A stretch of DNA of 64,000 nt from Poriferisodalis sp965221195 (GCA_965221195.1 OZ244864.1:186001-250000); one strand, 5' to 3'; numbered from the stretch's first letter, positions 8,214-17,529 are shown. Translations and numbers: made by a program. Notes: generated by a model from the letters alone, not told the origin.

Positions 8214-9164
8214 TTAGCGAGGAATTCGTCGCCGAGCAGCCTCAGCAAGCACCTCGCCTGGGCGGGTGGGGCTAAATAGCACCCGCGACACGCGACGCAC
8301 TCGTGTGGTGCCGGTCGTGCGGGGCACCAACTCAACCTCGGCGCTTAGCTCTGCCAACAGCACAACACCGAACGCGTTGCCACTGAGGTCCACAAGGTCG
8401 TGAGCTTCAATATCTATGTCAGCCCGAGCAGCACCGAGCGCTGCCACATCGGCTCGCCTCAGCAGAAACGGCTCTTGGGTTGCCATATGGTCATGCAGGA
8501 CGAGACCGTTGGGAACGAAGACAACCCAGCGGCGAGCGAGTTGATGGAGCGACCGGAAGCCCAGCGCTGCAACAGCGAGTCCCGCAAGAGTCGTCGCCAA
8601 TGCCCAGATCCACTGCCCGACAGCCCACAGCACCAACGGAAGCGTCACTGCGGCGACGACAGCAGTCCACACCAGCGGAATCGGCGCGATGACCAAAATG
8701 AACGGCGCGCGCAACAACATCCGCCGCTCGTTGCCGTAGCTGAGCCCGTCAACCATGGCGTTCGCGGTTTCGGGCAGCAGCGCTACGGCTCCGGTGAGGA
8801 CTGTGCTGGCAATAGCCGTTGCCGCACGCAACGCTTCGAGGTCGCCATCGGCCGCAGCGGCAGCCACGGCCGCTCCGATCGCTACTCCGACACCAGCCGG
8901 CGCAGCGATGCGGACGACAGTGAGCGCCCAAGGCCGCCGCACGAACGTCGCCATCAACACGAGTCCCCAGCCAGCCCAGAGTTCGACGCTCAAGACTCGG
9001 GCCGTCACCGGCGAATAGGCACCGAGCGCATCTGCCGCTGCTGCCCCAACGCTCCACGGTGCCGCCAGCCACAGCAGCCGCAACAACCACAGAGTCGGAT
9101 GAGCTCGCAACGACGCCCGCACCCCATGAGTGTGGCGGCACAACCCGATGCGCGCGGTTTCCAT
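8214..9164 (-). CDS. Conserved membrane protein of unknown function
   Basis: About 316 residues from the ATG at 9164 (METARIGLCRHTHGVRASLRAHPTLWLL); the frame extends further up but would run into ligA on the other strand. Hydrophobic segments are near residues 25-45, 60-80, 85-110, 120-145 and 160-205, followed by a soluble tail (WVVFVPNGLVLHDHMATQEPFLLRRADV...) that looks like a PH-like beta domain. It lies 27 bases downstream of gatC's start codon in the same direction, so it would be transcribed ahead of gatC. I do not recognise a function. Confidence 0.75.
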   Translation of the reverse strand: METARIGLCRHTHGVRASLRAHPTLWLLRLLWLAAPWSVGAAAADALGAYSPVTARVLSVELWAGWGLVLMATFVRRPWALTVVRIAAPAGVGVAIGAAVAAAAADGDLEALRAATAIASTVLTGAVALLPETANAMVDGLSYGNERRMLLRAPFILVIAPIPLVWTAVVAAVTLPLVLWAVGQWIWALATTLAGLAVAALGFRSLHQLARRWVVFVPNGLVLHDHMATQEPFLLRRADVAALGAARADIDIEAHDLVDLSGNAFGVVLLAELSAEVELVPRTTGTTRVRRVSRVLFSPTRPGEVLAEAARRRIPR

Positions 9165-9231
9165 TCTGCGATGGCTCTGACGGCTCGCGTCGCATCGTCG
9201 CTGCGTCGCCGCTGCCTCGCCGCCGCCTCCG

Positions 9232-11865
9232 GTGAGCGAGGCGAATGCGCAACACCCCTTCAGTAGCGTCGCTCTCATGAAGCCAGCAGACGCAGCGCTA
9301 GCAGAGGCAGAGCCAGCAGACACAGGGCCAACAGACACAGGTGGGACTGACTTGGCAGTGACCGATATCGCTTATGCAGGCACAGTCGGTGCGGATTGCC
9401 AGCACAGCGACCTGCGGCGCATGCGGCACCTTGTGGGATTGGTCAGCCGCTACGCGGTTGAGTACTACTGCGACAGCGCGCCGACCGTGCCCGACAGCGA
9501 CTATGACGACCTGCGCCGTGAGCTGGCCGAACTAGAAGAGCGCTATCCCGCCGAAGCAGACCCCAATTCGCCCACTCGGTGGGTAGGTGCCGAGATTTCA
9601 AGGCAATTCGAATCGGTCGTTCACTCCAAGCCGATGAGGTCACTCGACAATGCGATGGATCTTGACGAGCTGAACGCATGGCGCGGACGTGTCATGCGTG
9701 GGATTGCGGCAACACAAGGGGACCGGGCACAAGGAGACCGGGCACAAGGAGACCGGGCAGATGCCCAAGTCTCTGGGCCACCACCGAGATTCATCTGCGA
9801 ACTTAAGTTCGATGGGTTGGCTGTCTCGCTGCGCTACGTGCAAGGTCGTCTCGATAGTGCAGTGACACGCGGCAACGGACGTGTCGGCGAGGATGTCACC
9901 GCCAATGTCCGGACCATTGCGGACATTCCCGAGCATTTGCAGGGCGATTTCCCCGATGTGCTCGAAGTCCGGGGCGAGGTCTACCTGCCGATCACCGAAT
10001 TTGAGGCACTCAACCGCTCCCAGTCCGCAGCGCGGGAGAAATTCATCGCCAGTGAACCGACCGCAGCGCAGACATCGCGAGGTCTGGCCGCTAAGTGGGA
10101 AGCAGATCCGAAAAACAAGCTCATAGCAGCCCACGCGCAGTACCCCGATTACCGCAACCCCCGCAACACTGCTGCTGGCAGCCTGCGACAGAAAAACCCC
10201 AACCTCACCGCCAGTCGCAACCTTTCGTTCTGGAGCTACGACCGTGGGGAGACAGGGGAGACAGGGGGTGCTCCGCCTGTTACAAATGCGACCGACCTGT
10301 TCGCGTACTTCGCTTCACTCGGCTTGCCAGTCAATCCTCACATCGCAACATTTGAGGATTTCGACGACGTCGTGAGGTACTGCCGACAGTGGGAAACAGA
10401 CCGCCACCGACCCGACTACGAGATCGACGGGGTTGTCGTCAAGCTCGACGACTTGGCGCTGCGGGAGGCGCTGGGCGAGACCAGTCGGGCACCGCGCTGG
10501 GCTGTCGCCTACAAGTTCCCCCCCGAAGAACGCACGACACTGCTGAGACATATAGAGGTCTCCATCGGCCGCACCGGACGCGCAACGCCCTTTGCCCGTT
10601 TAGAGCCAGTGATGGTGGGCGGGTCCGAGGTGAGCGTGGCCACACTGCACAACGCCGACCAAGTCGCCGTCAAGGACGTACGGCCCGGCGACACGGTCAT
10701 CGTCCGCAAGGCAGGAGATGTCATTCCTGAGGTGGTCGGGCCGGTGCTAGCCAATCGTCCCGGCGGTTGTCACGAATGGACTTTTCCAACCGAGTGCCCC
10801 GAGTGCCAACAACCCCTCAGACGGGAACCAAGCGACGCAAACACTTATTGCCTCAACCGCAGGTGCCGAGCGCGTCTCACTGAGAGCATCAGGCATTTTG
10901 TGAGCCGAGGCGCTTTGGACATTGAAGGACTAGGTGAGAGCACAATTGCGGATCTTTTCGACCGCAAGTGGGTGCGCGATCCAGCAGACCTATTTGAGAT
11001 CCGCGCAGAAGACCTCGCCGCCGATGGCGGCTTGGCTCATGCTGGTCGTCCCTTCAACCGGCCTGCTCGCAAGCAGTTCGCAGACCGGCGGCGTGGGGAG
11101 GCGCCGTCACAAGCGTCATCGCCATCACCGTCATCGCCGTCGGCGAGTCCTGCGAGCACACCGCAGCGGTACGGGTACGGCGGCGTGCTGATGGGCGCAG
11201 CACCGGAATGCATCGCGCTGGCATCACTCGACCCGGCAGTAGTTGACGGCTTGGAAGGTTTCGGATGGAAATCAGCCGGCGATGTCGTCCAGAGAATCAG
11301 TGAGGCCCGTCATGTTCCTCTAGAACGCCTGCTCATCGGACTGGGCATCGAGCATCTCGGGCCCACAGCGTCGGAACTGCTCGCACAGCGCTACGGCTCA
11401 CTAGACGCAATCATCAACGCAGGCATAGACGAGTTGGAGGAACTCGACGGAATCGGACCTGTCATAGCAGCCAGCGTGGTCGACTTTTTCGCCGACAATG
11501 TCAACCGAGACTTGGTTGGCAAGTTGCGGTCCGCAAGGGTGCGATTCGACATCGTTGACACTGTTGACACTGCTGAATCTGGCGGCCATGTAGTTGAGAT
11601 TCCGCAGGTGCTAGCGGGCCGATCGGTGGTGATCACTGGCAACCTTGACGGCTGGTTCATCGGTCGCGACGAGGCAAAGCGAGCCGTTGTCCAGCGAGGC
11701 GGCAAATCCACATCGTCGGTGAACGCAAGCACGTATGCGCTGGTCGCCGGTGAACGCGCAGGACAGGCCAAGCTGAATCGAGCGGCCGAACTAGGCAAGC
11801 CGATCCTCAACGAAGAGGGGCTGCGCGCATTGCTCGCCACCGGCGAAATCGATCCGGCAACGTAA
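9232..11865 (+). CDS. ligA: NAD-dependent DNA ligase
   Basis: Seals nicks using NAD+ in replication and repair. Domains in order: N-terminal Ia domain (YYxxxxPTVPDSDYDDLRRELAELE), adenylation domain with the active lysine in ELKFDG (about K192), OB fold (VAYKFPPEERTT; RPGDTVIVRKAGDVIPEV), four-cysteine zinc finger (CPECQQPL...CLNRRC), helix-hairpin-helix region, and C-terminal BRCT domain (about 790-877). It is 877 residues from GTG 9232, or 862 from ATG 9277, against a usual 670-700. The excess is in a QGDRA triplet repeat near residue 162, an insert of about 35 residues before NPRNTAAGSLRQ, and a Ser/Pro-rich stretch within the helix-hairpin-helix region (about 615-645). Neither start has a good Shine-Dalgarno. 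Confidence 0.96.
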   Translation: MSEANAQHPFSSVALMKPADAALAEAEPADTGPTDTGGTDLAVTDIAYAGTVGADCQHSDLRRMRHLVGLVSRYAVEYYCDSAPTVPDSDYDDLRRELAELEERYPAEADPNSPTRWVGAEISRQFESVVHSKPMRSLDNAMDLDELNAWRGRVMRGIAATQGDRAQGDRAQGDRADAQVSGPPPRFICELKFDGLAVSLRYVQGRLDSAVTRGNGRVGEDVTANVRTIADIPEHLQGDFPDVLEVRGEVYLPITEFEALNRSQSAAREKFIASEPTAAQTSRGLAAKWEADPKNKLIAAHAQYPDYRNPRNTAAGSLRQKNPNLTASRNLSFWSYDRGETGETGGAPPVTNATDLFAYFASLGLPVNPHIATFEDFDDVVRYCRQWETDRHRPDYEIDGVVVKLDDLALREALGETSRAPRWAVAYKFPPEERTTLLRHIEVSIGRTGRATPFARLEPVMVGGSEVSVATLHNADQVAVKDVRPGDTVIVRKAGDVIPEVVGPVLANRPGGCHEWTFPTECPECQQPLRREPSDANTYCLNRRCRARLTESIRHFVSRGALDIEGLGESTIADLFDRKWVRDPADLFEIRAEDLAADGGLAHAGRPFNRPARKQFADRRRGEAPSQASSPSPSSPSASPASTPQRYGYGGVLMGAAPECIALASLDPAVVDGLEGFGWKSAGDVVQRISEARHVPLERLLIGLGIEHLGPTASELLAQRYGSLDAIINAGIDELEELDGIGPVIAASVVDFFADNVNRDLVGKLRSARVRFDIVDTVDTAESGGHVVEIPQVLAGRSVVITGNLDGWFIGRDEAKRAVVQRGGKSTSSVNASTYALVAGERAGQAKLNRAAELGKPILNEEGLRALLATGEIDPAT
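9715..9759 (+). repeat. 15-bp tandem repeat inside ligA (3 copies)
   Basis: Three 15-bp units (9715, 9730, 9745; one base differs in the first) encode QGDRA three times between the Ia and adenylation domains. The length is a multiple of three, so the frame is kept. Confidence 0.9.
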
Positions 11866-11930
11866 ACCCAAGACGGGTGAAACTCTCCATCCCCCAACTG
11901 ACGAATCGGCAAACAGCAAATTGCCCGTGT

Positions 11931-12701
11931 TTAGGTGTACTGGGCGGCGGCTTGGCGTTCGAGCCAGCCCAGCAGGATTGCTACCGCCCGCGGGTCGTGA
12001 CGGATGCGGTGATCGGCACCTTCAATGAGGCGCAGTTCTGCGTTCGGGTGACCCGAGGCGAGATGGCGTGCCTCCGCATAGGGCACCTGACGGTCGTTGA
12101 TGCCGTGGCAGATCAGCAGCGGACGGTCAGCCAGCCCGCTTACAGCGTCCATCGCCCGGTGCTGCTTCAACTCGCGATTCCAGGCACTCAGCGAGTACGG
12201 GAAACCCTCGGTGCGGATGACACCCACGTTGCGGCAATGCTGCAAGAACGCTTTGGGGTCGCTTGCCCAGTCGTCAAAATCTGCCCTAGGTGCCATTGCC
12301 GCCACGCCGCGTATGCGAGCATCCTGCGCCGCCGCCAGGATCGCCACCGAGCCTCCGGTCGTTGAACCCACCAGCCACACACCGCGACAGCCCACTGACA
12401 GAACATGTGTGACCGAGCGGCCAATGTCGTCTATCCAGCCGAGCAACGAGAAATCGCCTTCGGATTCACCGCAGCCGCGCATGCTCACTGCGAGGACGGT
12501 CCACCCTTGAGCCTCGGCGATTCGCTCAGCAAACAGCTGATAGGTGCGATTCGGCTCACCGGGTCGCTGGATCGACGGGAAGCCGTGGCAGAGCACCACG
12601 GCCGGCCCGCTGCGGACGGGACGCTTCGGACGCACCAAAATCGCCGCCAGGCTCGGGTCGCCCTCACCCTCAATAACGATCTCGGTGACGTCGGTGCTCA
12701 C
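11931..12701 (-). CDS. Alpha/beta hydrolase, catalytic Ser replaced by Thr
   Basis: A 256-residue serine-hydrolase-fold protein without a signal peptide. The oxyanion strand (AVVLCHGFPS), the helper turn (VSMRGCGESEG), the late acid (CHGINDRQVP) and the catalytic histidine (EGADHRIRH) are all visible. The nucleophile elbow reads VGSTTGGS; aligned to G-x-S-x-G-G it has Thr where the nucleophilic serine should be. Either it uses Thr, is not a hydrolase, or the elbow shifted. The gene stands alone, convergent with ligA. Substrate unknown. Confidence 0.8.
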   Translation of the reverse strand: MSTDVTEIVIEGEGDPSLAAILVRPKRPVRSGPAVVLCHGFPSIQRPGEPNRTYQLFAERIAEAQGWTVLAVSMRGCGESEGDFSLLGWIDDIGRSVTHVLSVGCRGVWLVGSTTGGSVAILAAAQDARIRGVAAMAPRADFDDWASDPKAFLQHCRNVGVIRTEGFPYSLSAWNRELKQHRAMDAVSGLADRPLLICHGINDRQVPYAEARHLASGHPNAELRLIEGADHRIRHDPRAVAILLGWLERQAAAQYT

Positions 12702-12784
12702 GTCGCTGCGCGGTGGCGATCTGGCGCCGTTCGGAGCGTCATCGCCGAGCGCAGCGCCATTGCCTTAGCGCCATTCCTAGCAAC

Positions 12785-12833
12785 ACAGACTAACGACACG
12801 GACTAACAACGCAGACTAACGACACAGACGCGA
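12785..12833. repeat. Degenerate 13-15 bp tandem repeat
   Basis: Three imperfect copies of a GACTAACRACRC-type unit run up to the stop of the small gene at 12816-13037 (stop TAG at 12816-12818 inside the repeat). Confidence 0.6.
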
Positions 12834-13037
12834 CAAGCGGTAACCACGGTTACGCGCCTCAGCTAGCTCGTCAGGTCCGAAGGTGGCAAAAGCCTGAGCT
12901 TTAGCAATGTCGGCAACTGCATCTGTTAGCTCTTGCGCTGCTGCTGGATCGTCGGGTTCACATTTCATGTCGTAGACGACCTGATTGCGCTTGTCGCCCA
13001 CGAACCGACGGCCGATGAGTTCCCTCGGAATGTCCAT
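12816..13037 (-). CDS. Small hypothetical protein
   Basis: A 73-residue soluble protein (MDIPRELIGRRFVGDKRNQVVYDMKC...), with acidic and alanine-rich middle and a basic C terminus. The composition and codon use look coding, and no better frame competes. Its start is about 40 bases downstream of the end of the next gene, transcribed the same way. I do not recognise a family. Its stop is inside a short degenerate repeat. Confidence 0.5.
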   Translation of the reverse strand: MDIPRELIGRRFVGDKRNQVVYDMKCEPDDPAAAQELTDAVADIAKAQAFATFGPDELAEARNRGYRLSRLCR

Positions 13038-13075
13038 AGCTCACATTCTGCCGTCGGGCGGCACCAAGGCGGGGT

Positions 13076-13561
13076 TCAGCCTGTGACGCTGCGTACGGCC
13101 GCGAGCGCTCCGATGCGCTGCAGGTAGTCCATGTGCGCGTCGCTGACGGCAGTGACTTGTTCAAGCGTGACTTCGTGACCGTCACGACGGAGCACTCGGT
13201 AAAGATTCGTAGGCGAGGCACGATCCTTGAGTACCGACTCGGTCAAAGGATCAGACACAGCATCGGCAGGCGGGTCGCTTGCGTCGCCCTCTGAGGGTGC
13301 GGGCTCGAACTGCAGTTGGTTGAGATGCGCCCGCAATATCACCTCAAGCCCTGCGTTATCTAGATCGGCTGCGATGTCATAGGGCAGCAGATCACCCACG
13401 TACAGCGCTGCCTCGGCGAGTCGCCACACGGGTTCGCGACGCTGGCGGCCGAGCAGATGCGCCTGTGAGCCCACCGCGCCCGCAGCTACTACGAAGCCGA
13501 TCACCAAGGAGATGACGAGAACCGCGATGACCACGGGCAGCTCCTGAAGGTCAATGTCCAA
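13076..13561 (-). CDS. Single-pass membrane protein of unknown function
   Basis: 161 residues. One N-terminal hydrophobic helix (residues about 8-30, LPVVIAVLVISLVIGFVVAAGAV) is followed by a soluble part with an acidic Asp/Pro stretch (about 85-110) and a C-terminal helical domain (ASPTNLYRVLRRDGHEVTLEQVTAVSDAHMDYLQRIGAL). Probably anchored in the membrane with the C terminus inside. No family recognised. Confidence 0.6.
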   Translation of the reverse strand: MDIDLQELPVVIAVLVISLVIGFVVAAGAVGSQAHLLGRQRREPVWRLAEAALYVGDLLPYDIAADLDNAGLEVILRAHLNQLQFEPAPSEGDASDPPADAVSDPLTESVLKDRASPTNLYRVLRRDGHEVTLEQVTAVSDAHMDYLQRIGALAAVRSVTG

Positions 13562-13653
13562 AGGGGCTTCTGAAGAGGTGGCCGAAGCAACGCGCCGACC
13601 GTTCTGAGGGTTTCCCTGATGGCTTCGGCGCAGTATCTACAAGCCGATGCGGT

Positions 13654-14766
13654 CTACAAGCCGATGCGCTGAGCCAGTTTCTCCCGGTGGTACGCAGGAT
13701 CGCCGAATATCAGCTCAGAACTCTTTGCACGCTTGAAGTACAGGTGGGCAGGGTGCTCCCACGTGAAGCCGATGCCGCCGTGAATCTGGATGTTCTCTGC
13801 GGCGCAATGAAAGTAGGCCTCAGAGCAATACGCCTTAGCCAGCGACGCCACCGACGGCAATTCTTCGTTCATTTCCGACGCGCACCACGACGCGTAGTAA
13901 GCAGCCGACTTGGCCGACTCAACTTCGAGCAGCATGTCGGCGCACTTGTGCTTGATGGCTTGGAACGAACCGATCGGGCGCCCGAACTGCACCCGGTCCT
14001 TGGCGTACTGCACTGCCATGTCAAGCACGAACTGGGCGCCGCCCACCTGCTCGTTGGCCAATGCGACAGCGGCTAGGTCAAGCACTTTGTCTATGTACGC
14101 AAAATTGTCGGTGTCGCACAGGTGCTTGGCGGGCGTGTTGTTGAAGGTGATGCGGGCCTGCTTGCGGGTCTGGTCCATCGTGGCGAGGTTCTCTCGGCTG
14201 AGGCCTTCCGCGTCGCCTTCCACCGTGAACAGATGGATGCCGCCGCCACAGCGCGCCGCTACCACGAACAGGTTCGCTGTGCCGCCGTCGGTCACAAACA
14301 TCTTCTCGCCCGAAATGGTGGCCGAGTCGCCTGTGTCGGAAGCCTCTACTTCAATCCCCTCAGCATCCCAACTGCCGCTCGCCTCAGCTAGTGCCAAGGT
14401 GGCGATGATCTCACCCGACGCGATGGCGGCGAGCAGTTCTTCTTTAGCTTTCTCGTTCCCTGAGTGCAAGATGGCGTTGCCGGCGAGCACCACCGTCGAG
14501 AAATACGGCGAGCACAGCAGGCTGCGACCCATCTCTTCGAGCACGATGCCGAGTTCCACGTAGCTGGCTCCTTGCCCGCCATATTCCTCAGGAATGATGA
14601 GCGCCTGCAGCCCTAGCTGTTCAGCCATCTGCGACCAGACCGCCGGGTCGTAGCCGTCGTCGGTCTCCATGAGTTCCCGGACGGTGGCCTCAGAGGACTT
14701 GTCTTCCAAGAACGAGCGAACGAAGTTGCGGAGCTCTTCCTGCTCCTCGGTGAATGCAAAGTTCAC
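13654..14766 (-). CDS. Acyl-CoA dehydrogenase
   Basis: A 370-residue FAD flavoprotein that introduces a 2,3-double bond in an acyl-CoA thioester and passes electrons to ETF. It shows the N-terminal helical domain (FAFTEEQEELRNFVRSFLEDK), the central beta domain (ALAEASGSWDAEGIEVEA; GEKMFVTDGGTANLFVVAAR) and the C-terminal domain with RVQFGRPIGSFQAIKHKCADML and QIHGGIGFTWEHPAHLYFKRA. The GTG at 14766 is chosen because AGGAG sits five bases upstream; the frame continues 13 codons further. Chain specificity cannot be read. Confidence 0.93.
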   Translation of the reverse strand: MNFAFTEEQEELRNFVRSFLEDKSSEATVRELMETDDGYDPAVWSQMAEQLGLQALIIPEEYGGQGASYVELGIVLEEMGRSLLCSPYFSTVVLAGNAILHSGNEKAKEELLAAIASGEIIATLALAEASGSWDAEGIEVEASDTGDSATISGEKMFVTDGGTANLFVVAARCGGGIHLFTVEGDAEGLSRENLATMDQTRKQARITFNNTPAKHLCDTDNFAYIDKVLDLAAVALANEQVGGAQFVLDMAVQYAKDRVQFGRPIGSFQAIKHKCADMLLEVESAKSAAYYASWCASEMNEELPSVASLAKAYCSEAYFHCAAENIQIHGGIGFTWEHPAHLYFKRAKSSELIFGDPAYHREKLAQRIGL

Positions 14767-14839
14767 GGACACTCCTCTGGGCCGACGCAGCCTGCAAATA
14801 GACACATCACAGGCACCGACACAATAGCCGTTGTAGCCA

Positions 14840-14935
14840 TTCGGTCATTTGGGTCATTTCAGCCATCTCAAACCAGTCAGTCAAGACAGCCAGTCAAAAC
14901 AGCCAGCCGAAGTTCTATCACTCAGACGCAGATTC
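14840..14935. repeat. Degenerate short repeats in a divergent intergenic gap
   Basis: Imperfect repeats (GGTCATTT twice; CAGTCARRACAGCC-type twice) fill the gap between the acyl-CoA dehydrogenase and the molybdopterin oxidoreductase. No promoter is obvious. Confidence 0.4.
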
Positions 14936-14976
14936 GGCTCATCGCTAGCAGATGAACGTCAGCTAGAGTCCTGCGC

Positions 14977-16701
14977 GTGAGGCGATTGATCGGTCGTCCG
15001 GGTGCCGGGGTGGGTCTACTGGCGGGCGTTGCGGGCGCGGCGGTGGCCTTGGCGTTCGGTGAGTTGGTGGACGGACTCGTTGATGCCATCCCGTCGCTAG
15101 TGGTTGCAGTCGGTGAGGCATTGGTGGACTATTCCCCCGACTGGGCCGTCAGGCTGAGCATCGAGCTGTTCGGTGAGAAAGACAAGGCCGTGCTGGCAAT
15201 CGGCATCGTCGGTGTCTCGTTGATCGTCGGTGGACTTCTCGGTGCCTGCGCGCTGGTGCCGCGTCGGCGTTGGGTGCCCTATGCGGGATTCGCCGCGTTC
15301 GGTGTGATCGGCGGATGGACGGCCGCTCGCAACCCCATGAGCCCGTTTATCGGCTCTTGGCTCGTGGCGTTGGCGGCGGCGGCACTCGGTGCCTTCACGC
15401 TCATGATTTTGCTGAGACTCGCTCCCTCCCACTCCGAAGCAGGCGGCCCTGAGGCACACCGAGCCGGCGAACCACTTGAGCCAAGCGGCGAGCCAAGCAG
15501 CGATAGCGATGCGGTGGCCAGCACCGCAGCCGGGATCGGCAGCGTGCCAGATGCCAGCCGTCGTCAGTTCTTGCTCGGCATCGGCGGTGCTGGTGTTGCT
15601 GCGGTCGGCCTTGTGGCATTGGGCCGGAGCGTGCGCGGCCCGTCGGCGGCGGAGACCGCCCGAGCCAGCATCGACCTAGGCACCGCTGGGCCGACTGCCA
15701 CGACAGCAGCGGGCGGCACAGCTCCTGGCGCCGGGGCGACTGCGACCACTGCGGCTGGGCCGTCGGTGGCCGCCCGAGTGGCTGCGCTCGACACCCTTGA
15801 CGAGATCGGTGGCATTTCGAGCTACGTGACACCCAGCAGCGACTTCTACCGCATAGACACCGCACTGACCGTGCCCCAGGTTGACCCGGCGAACTGGAAG
15901 CTCAGCTTCACCGGCATGGTTGACCGGCCCTACGAACTGACGTTTGATGAGATCTTGGCGATGGACTTGCAAGAGCATGTCATCACGCTGTCGTGCGTAT
16001 CGAACCGCATAGGAGGCCACCTCGTCGGCAATGCGGTCTGGACCGGCGTGCCGCTCGTGGACTTGCTTGAGCGAGCGGGCGTGCAAGACGGTGCCGATCA
16101 AGTCGTGGGTCGTTCGGTTGACGACTGGACAGCCGGCTTCCCGACACCGGCGCTCTATGACGGTCGCAATGCCGTTCTCGCCGTCGGCATGAACGGCGAA
16201 CCACTACCTACACGGCACGGCTTCCCCGCACGTCTCGTTGTAGCAGGGTTGTACGGGTATGTCTCAGCCGTCAAATGGATTGAGGAAATCCACCTCACTA
16301 CTTGGGATGGCTTCGACGGCTACTGGGTACCTCGGGGCTGGTCTAAACGAGGGCCGATGAAGACCCAGAGCCGCATTGACGTGCCGGCCAGCGGCGACCG
16401 ACCCACCGCCGACGCCGAGACTGCCATAGCCGGTATCGCTTGGGCACCGACACGCGGCATCAGCGCAGTTGAGGTCCGTATTGACGGCGGTTCGTGGCAG
16501 CAGTGCGACCTCGGCGAGGCGCTAGGAGACGAGAGCTGGGTGCAGTGGTATCTGCCATGGACGCCTTCAGCGGGCACGCATTCGCTGCAAGTGCGAGCCA
16601 TCGACGGCAGTGGCATGACCCAGCCCGAAGGACCCAAGGATGTCCGGCCCGACGGTGCCGAAGGCTGGCACCGCATCACCGTTCAGGTAGAGGCAGCCTG
16701 A
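14977..16701 (+). CDS. Membrane-anchored molybdopterin-dependent oxidoreductase (sulfite oxidase family)
   Basis: 574 residues. The N-terminal region has about four hydrophobic helices (about 8-30, 72-95, 98-118, 128-150). A Ser/Ala linker follows, then a twin-arginine-like SRRQFL (Ser194) with another hydrophobic helix and an Ala/Thr/Gly spacer. The SUOX-type molybdopterin domain (about 275-470) has ITLSCVSNRIGG with the likely Mo-ligating Cys340, and the C terminus is a Mo-co dimerisation domain (about 475-574). This layout puts the catalytic part outside the membrane, fed by a quinone or cytochrome. Substrate unknown. The start is GTG at 14977. Confidence 0.88.
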   Translation: MRRLIGRPGAGVGLLAGVAGAAVALAFGELVDGLVDAIPSLVVAVGEALVDYSPDWAVRLSIELFGEKDKAVLAIGIVGVSLIVGGLLGACALVPRRRWVPYAGFAAFGVIGGWTAARNPMSPFIGSWLVALAAAALGAFTLMILLRLAPSHSEAGGPEAHRAGEPLEPSGEPSSDSDAVASTAAGIGSVPDASRRQFLLGIGGAGVAAVGLVALGRSVRGPSAAETARASIDLGTAGPTATTAAGGTAPGAGATATTAAGPSVAARVAALDTLDEIGGISSYVTPSSDFYRIDTALTVPQVDPANWKLSFTGMVDRPYELTFDEILAMDLQEHVITLSCVSNRIGGHLVGNAVWTGVPLVDLLERAGVQDGADQVVGRSVDDWTAGFPTPALYDGRNAVLAVGMNGEPLPTRHGFPARLVVAGLYGYVSAVKWIEEIHLTTWDGFDGYWVPRGWSKRGPMKTQSRIDVPASGDRPTADAETAIAGIAWAPTRGISAVEVRIDGGSWQQCDLGEALGDESWVQWYLPWTPSAGTHSLQVRAIDGSGMTQPEGPKDVRPDGAEGWHRITVQVEAA

Positions 16702-16721
16702 TCACAACATCGCCTGTCCGC

Positions 16722-16790
16722 AACAGCCTCAAACAGCCCAGTCCGCAACAACCCAGCCTCAAACAGCCCAGCCTCAAACAGCCCAGTATC
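16722..16790. repeat. 17-bp tandem repeats, imperfect
   Basis: Several copies of a CAGCCTCAAACAGCCCA-type unit, some diverged to CAGTCCGCAACA, follow the oxidoreductase stop and end just before the next gene. Confidence 0.75.
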
Positions 16791-16824
16791 ACGCTCGCTG
16801 CGGGCCTGCTCTTAGGATGCAGCT

Positions 16825-17466
16825 ATGGCACTGCACTGGTCCGCAACCGGCATCGAAGTCCACAAGCATGTCGTCCGCCCGGTCGACGGCGATCTGCCTC
16901 ACAGTTTTCCTGACGACTTCGACAACAACGTCTTCACCGTCCGCTGCACCGAAACCGGCGAAGCGATGCTCATCGATGCTGCGAACGAGCACGAACGTCT
17001 GCTTGAGGTGTGTCGCACGCTCGGAGTGACGCTGGTCGTGGAGACACACGGGCACTGGGATCACATCCAAGCCGTGCCGGCTGTGCGCGATGCCGGCATC
17101 GAAGTAGCCATCACCGCTGAGGACTCGTCGATGCTGCCCAGCTACGACCTCATTTTGGAAGACGACTCTGTGCTTGAAGTTGGTCGGCTGCGCATCCGCA
17201 CTATCCACAACCCGGGTCACACTGCGGGGTCTATGAGCTTTCATGTGGAGGGCACACCGCTGCTGTTCACCGGCGACACGCTGTTCCCGGGCGGGCCAGG
17301 TGCCACCGGCTTCGGCGGCGATTTCGATCAGATCATTCGCAGCATCGAGGATCGCTTGTTTGCCGTATTTGAGGGCGACACCGTGGTGTTGCCCGGCCAC
17401 GGACGCGGCACCACCATCGGCAACGAGTCGCCGCATCTCCAAGAATGGATCGACCGCGGCTGGTAA
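16825..17466 (+). CDS. MBL-fold metallo-hydrolase (glyoxalase II-like)
   Basis: A 213-residue cytosolic protein with the binuclear metal site of the metallo-beta-lactamase fold: THGHWDH (residues about 74-80), NPGHTAGS (second ligand set), FTGDTLF (bridging Asp) and VLPGHGRGT. It resembles the hydroxyacylglutathione hydrolase branch and hydrolyses a thioester or similar small substrate. The length is normal. The ATG at 16825 follows a repeat-filled gap without a strong Shine-Dalgarno. Confidence 0.88.
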   Translation: MALHWSATGIEVHKHVVRPVDGDLPHSFPDDFDNNVFTVRCTETGEAMLIDAANEHERLLEVCRTLGVTLVVETHGHWDHIQAVPAVRDAGIEVAITAEDSSMLPSYDLILEDDSVLEVGRLRIRTIHNPGHTAGSMSFHVEGTPLLFTGDTLFPGGPGATGFGGDFDQIIRSIEDRLFAVFEGDTVVLPGHGRGTTIGNESPHLQEWIDRGW

Positions 17467-17507
17467 CCCCGTGAAGCGGCCTGCGCCAAGAGAGTGGCCT
17501 TATCGAT

Positions 17508-17529
17508 GGGACCCACTTAGATGGGTCTC
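17508..17529. terminator. Hairpin between convergent genes
   Basis: GGGACCCA (17508-17515) and TGGGTCTC (17522-17529) form an 8-bp stem with one G-T pair and a six-base loop, between the end of the MBL gene and the end of the ABC permease. There is no U tract, so this is a weak call. Confidence 0.35.
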
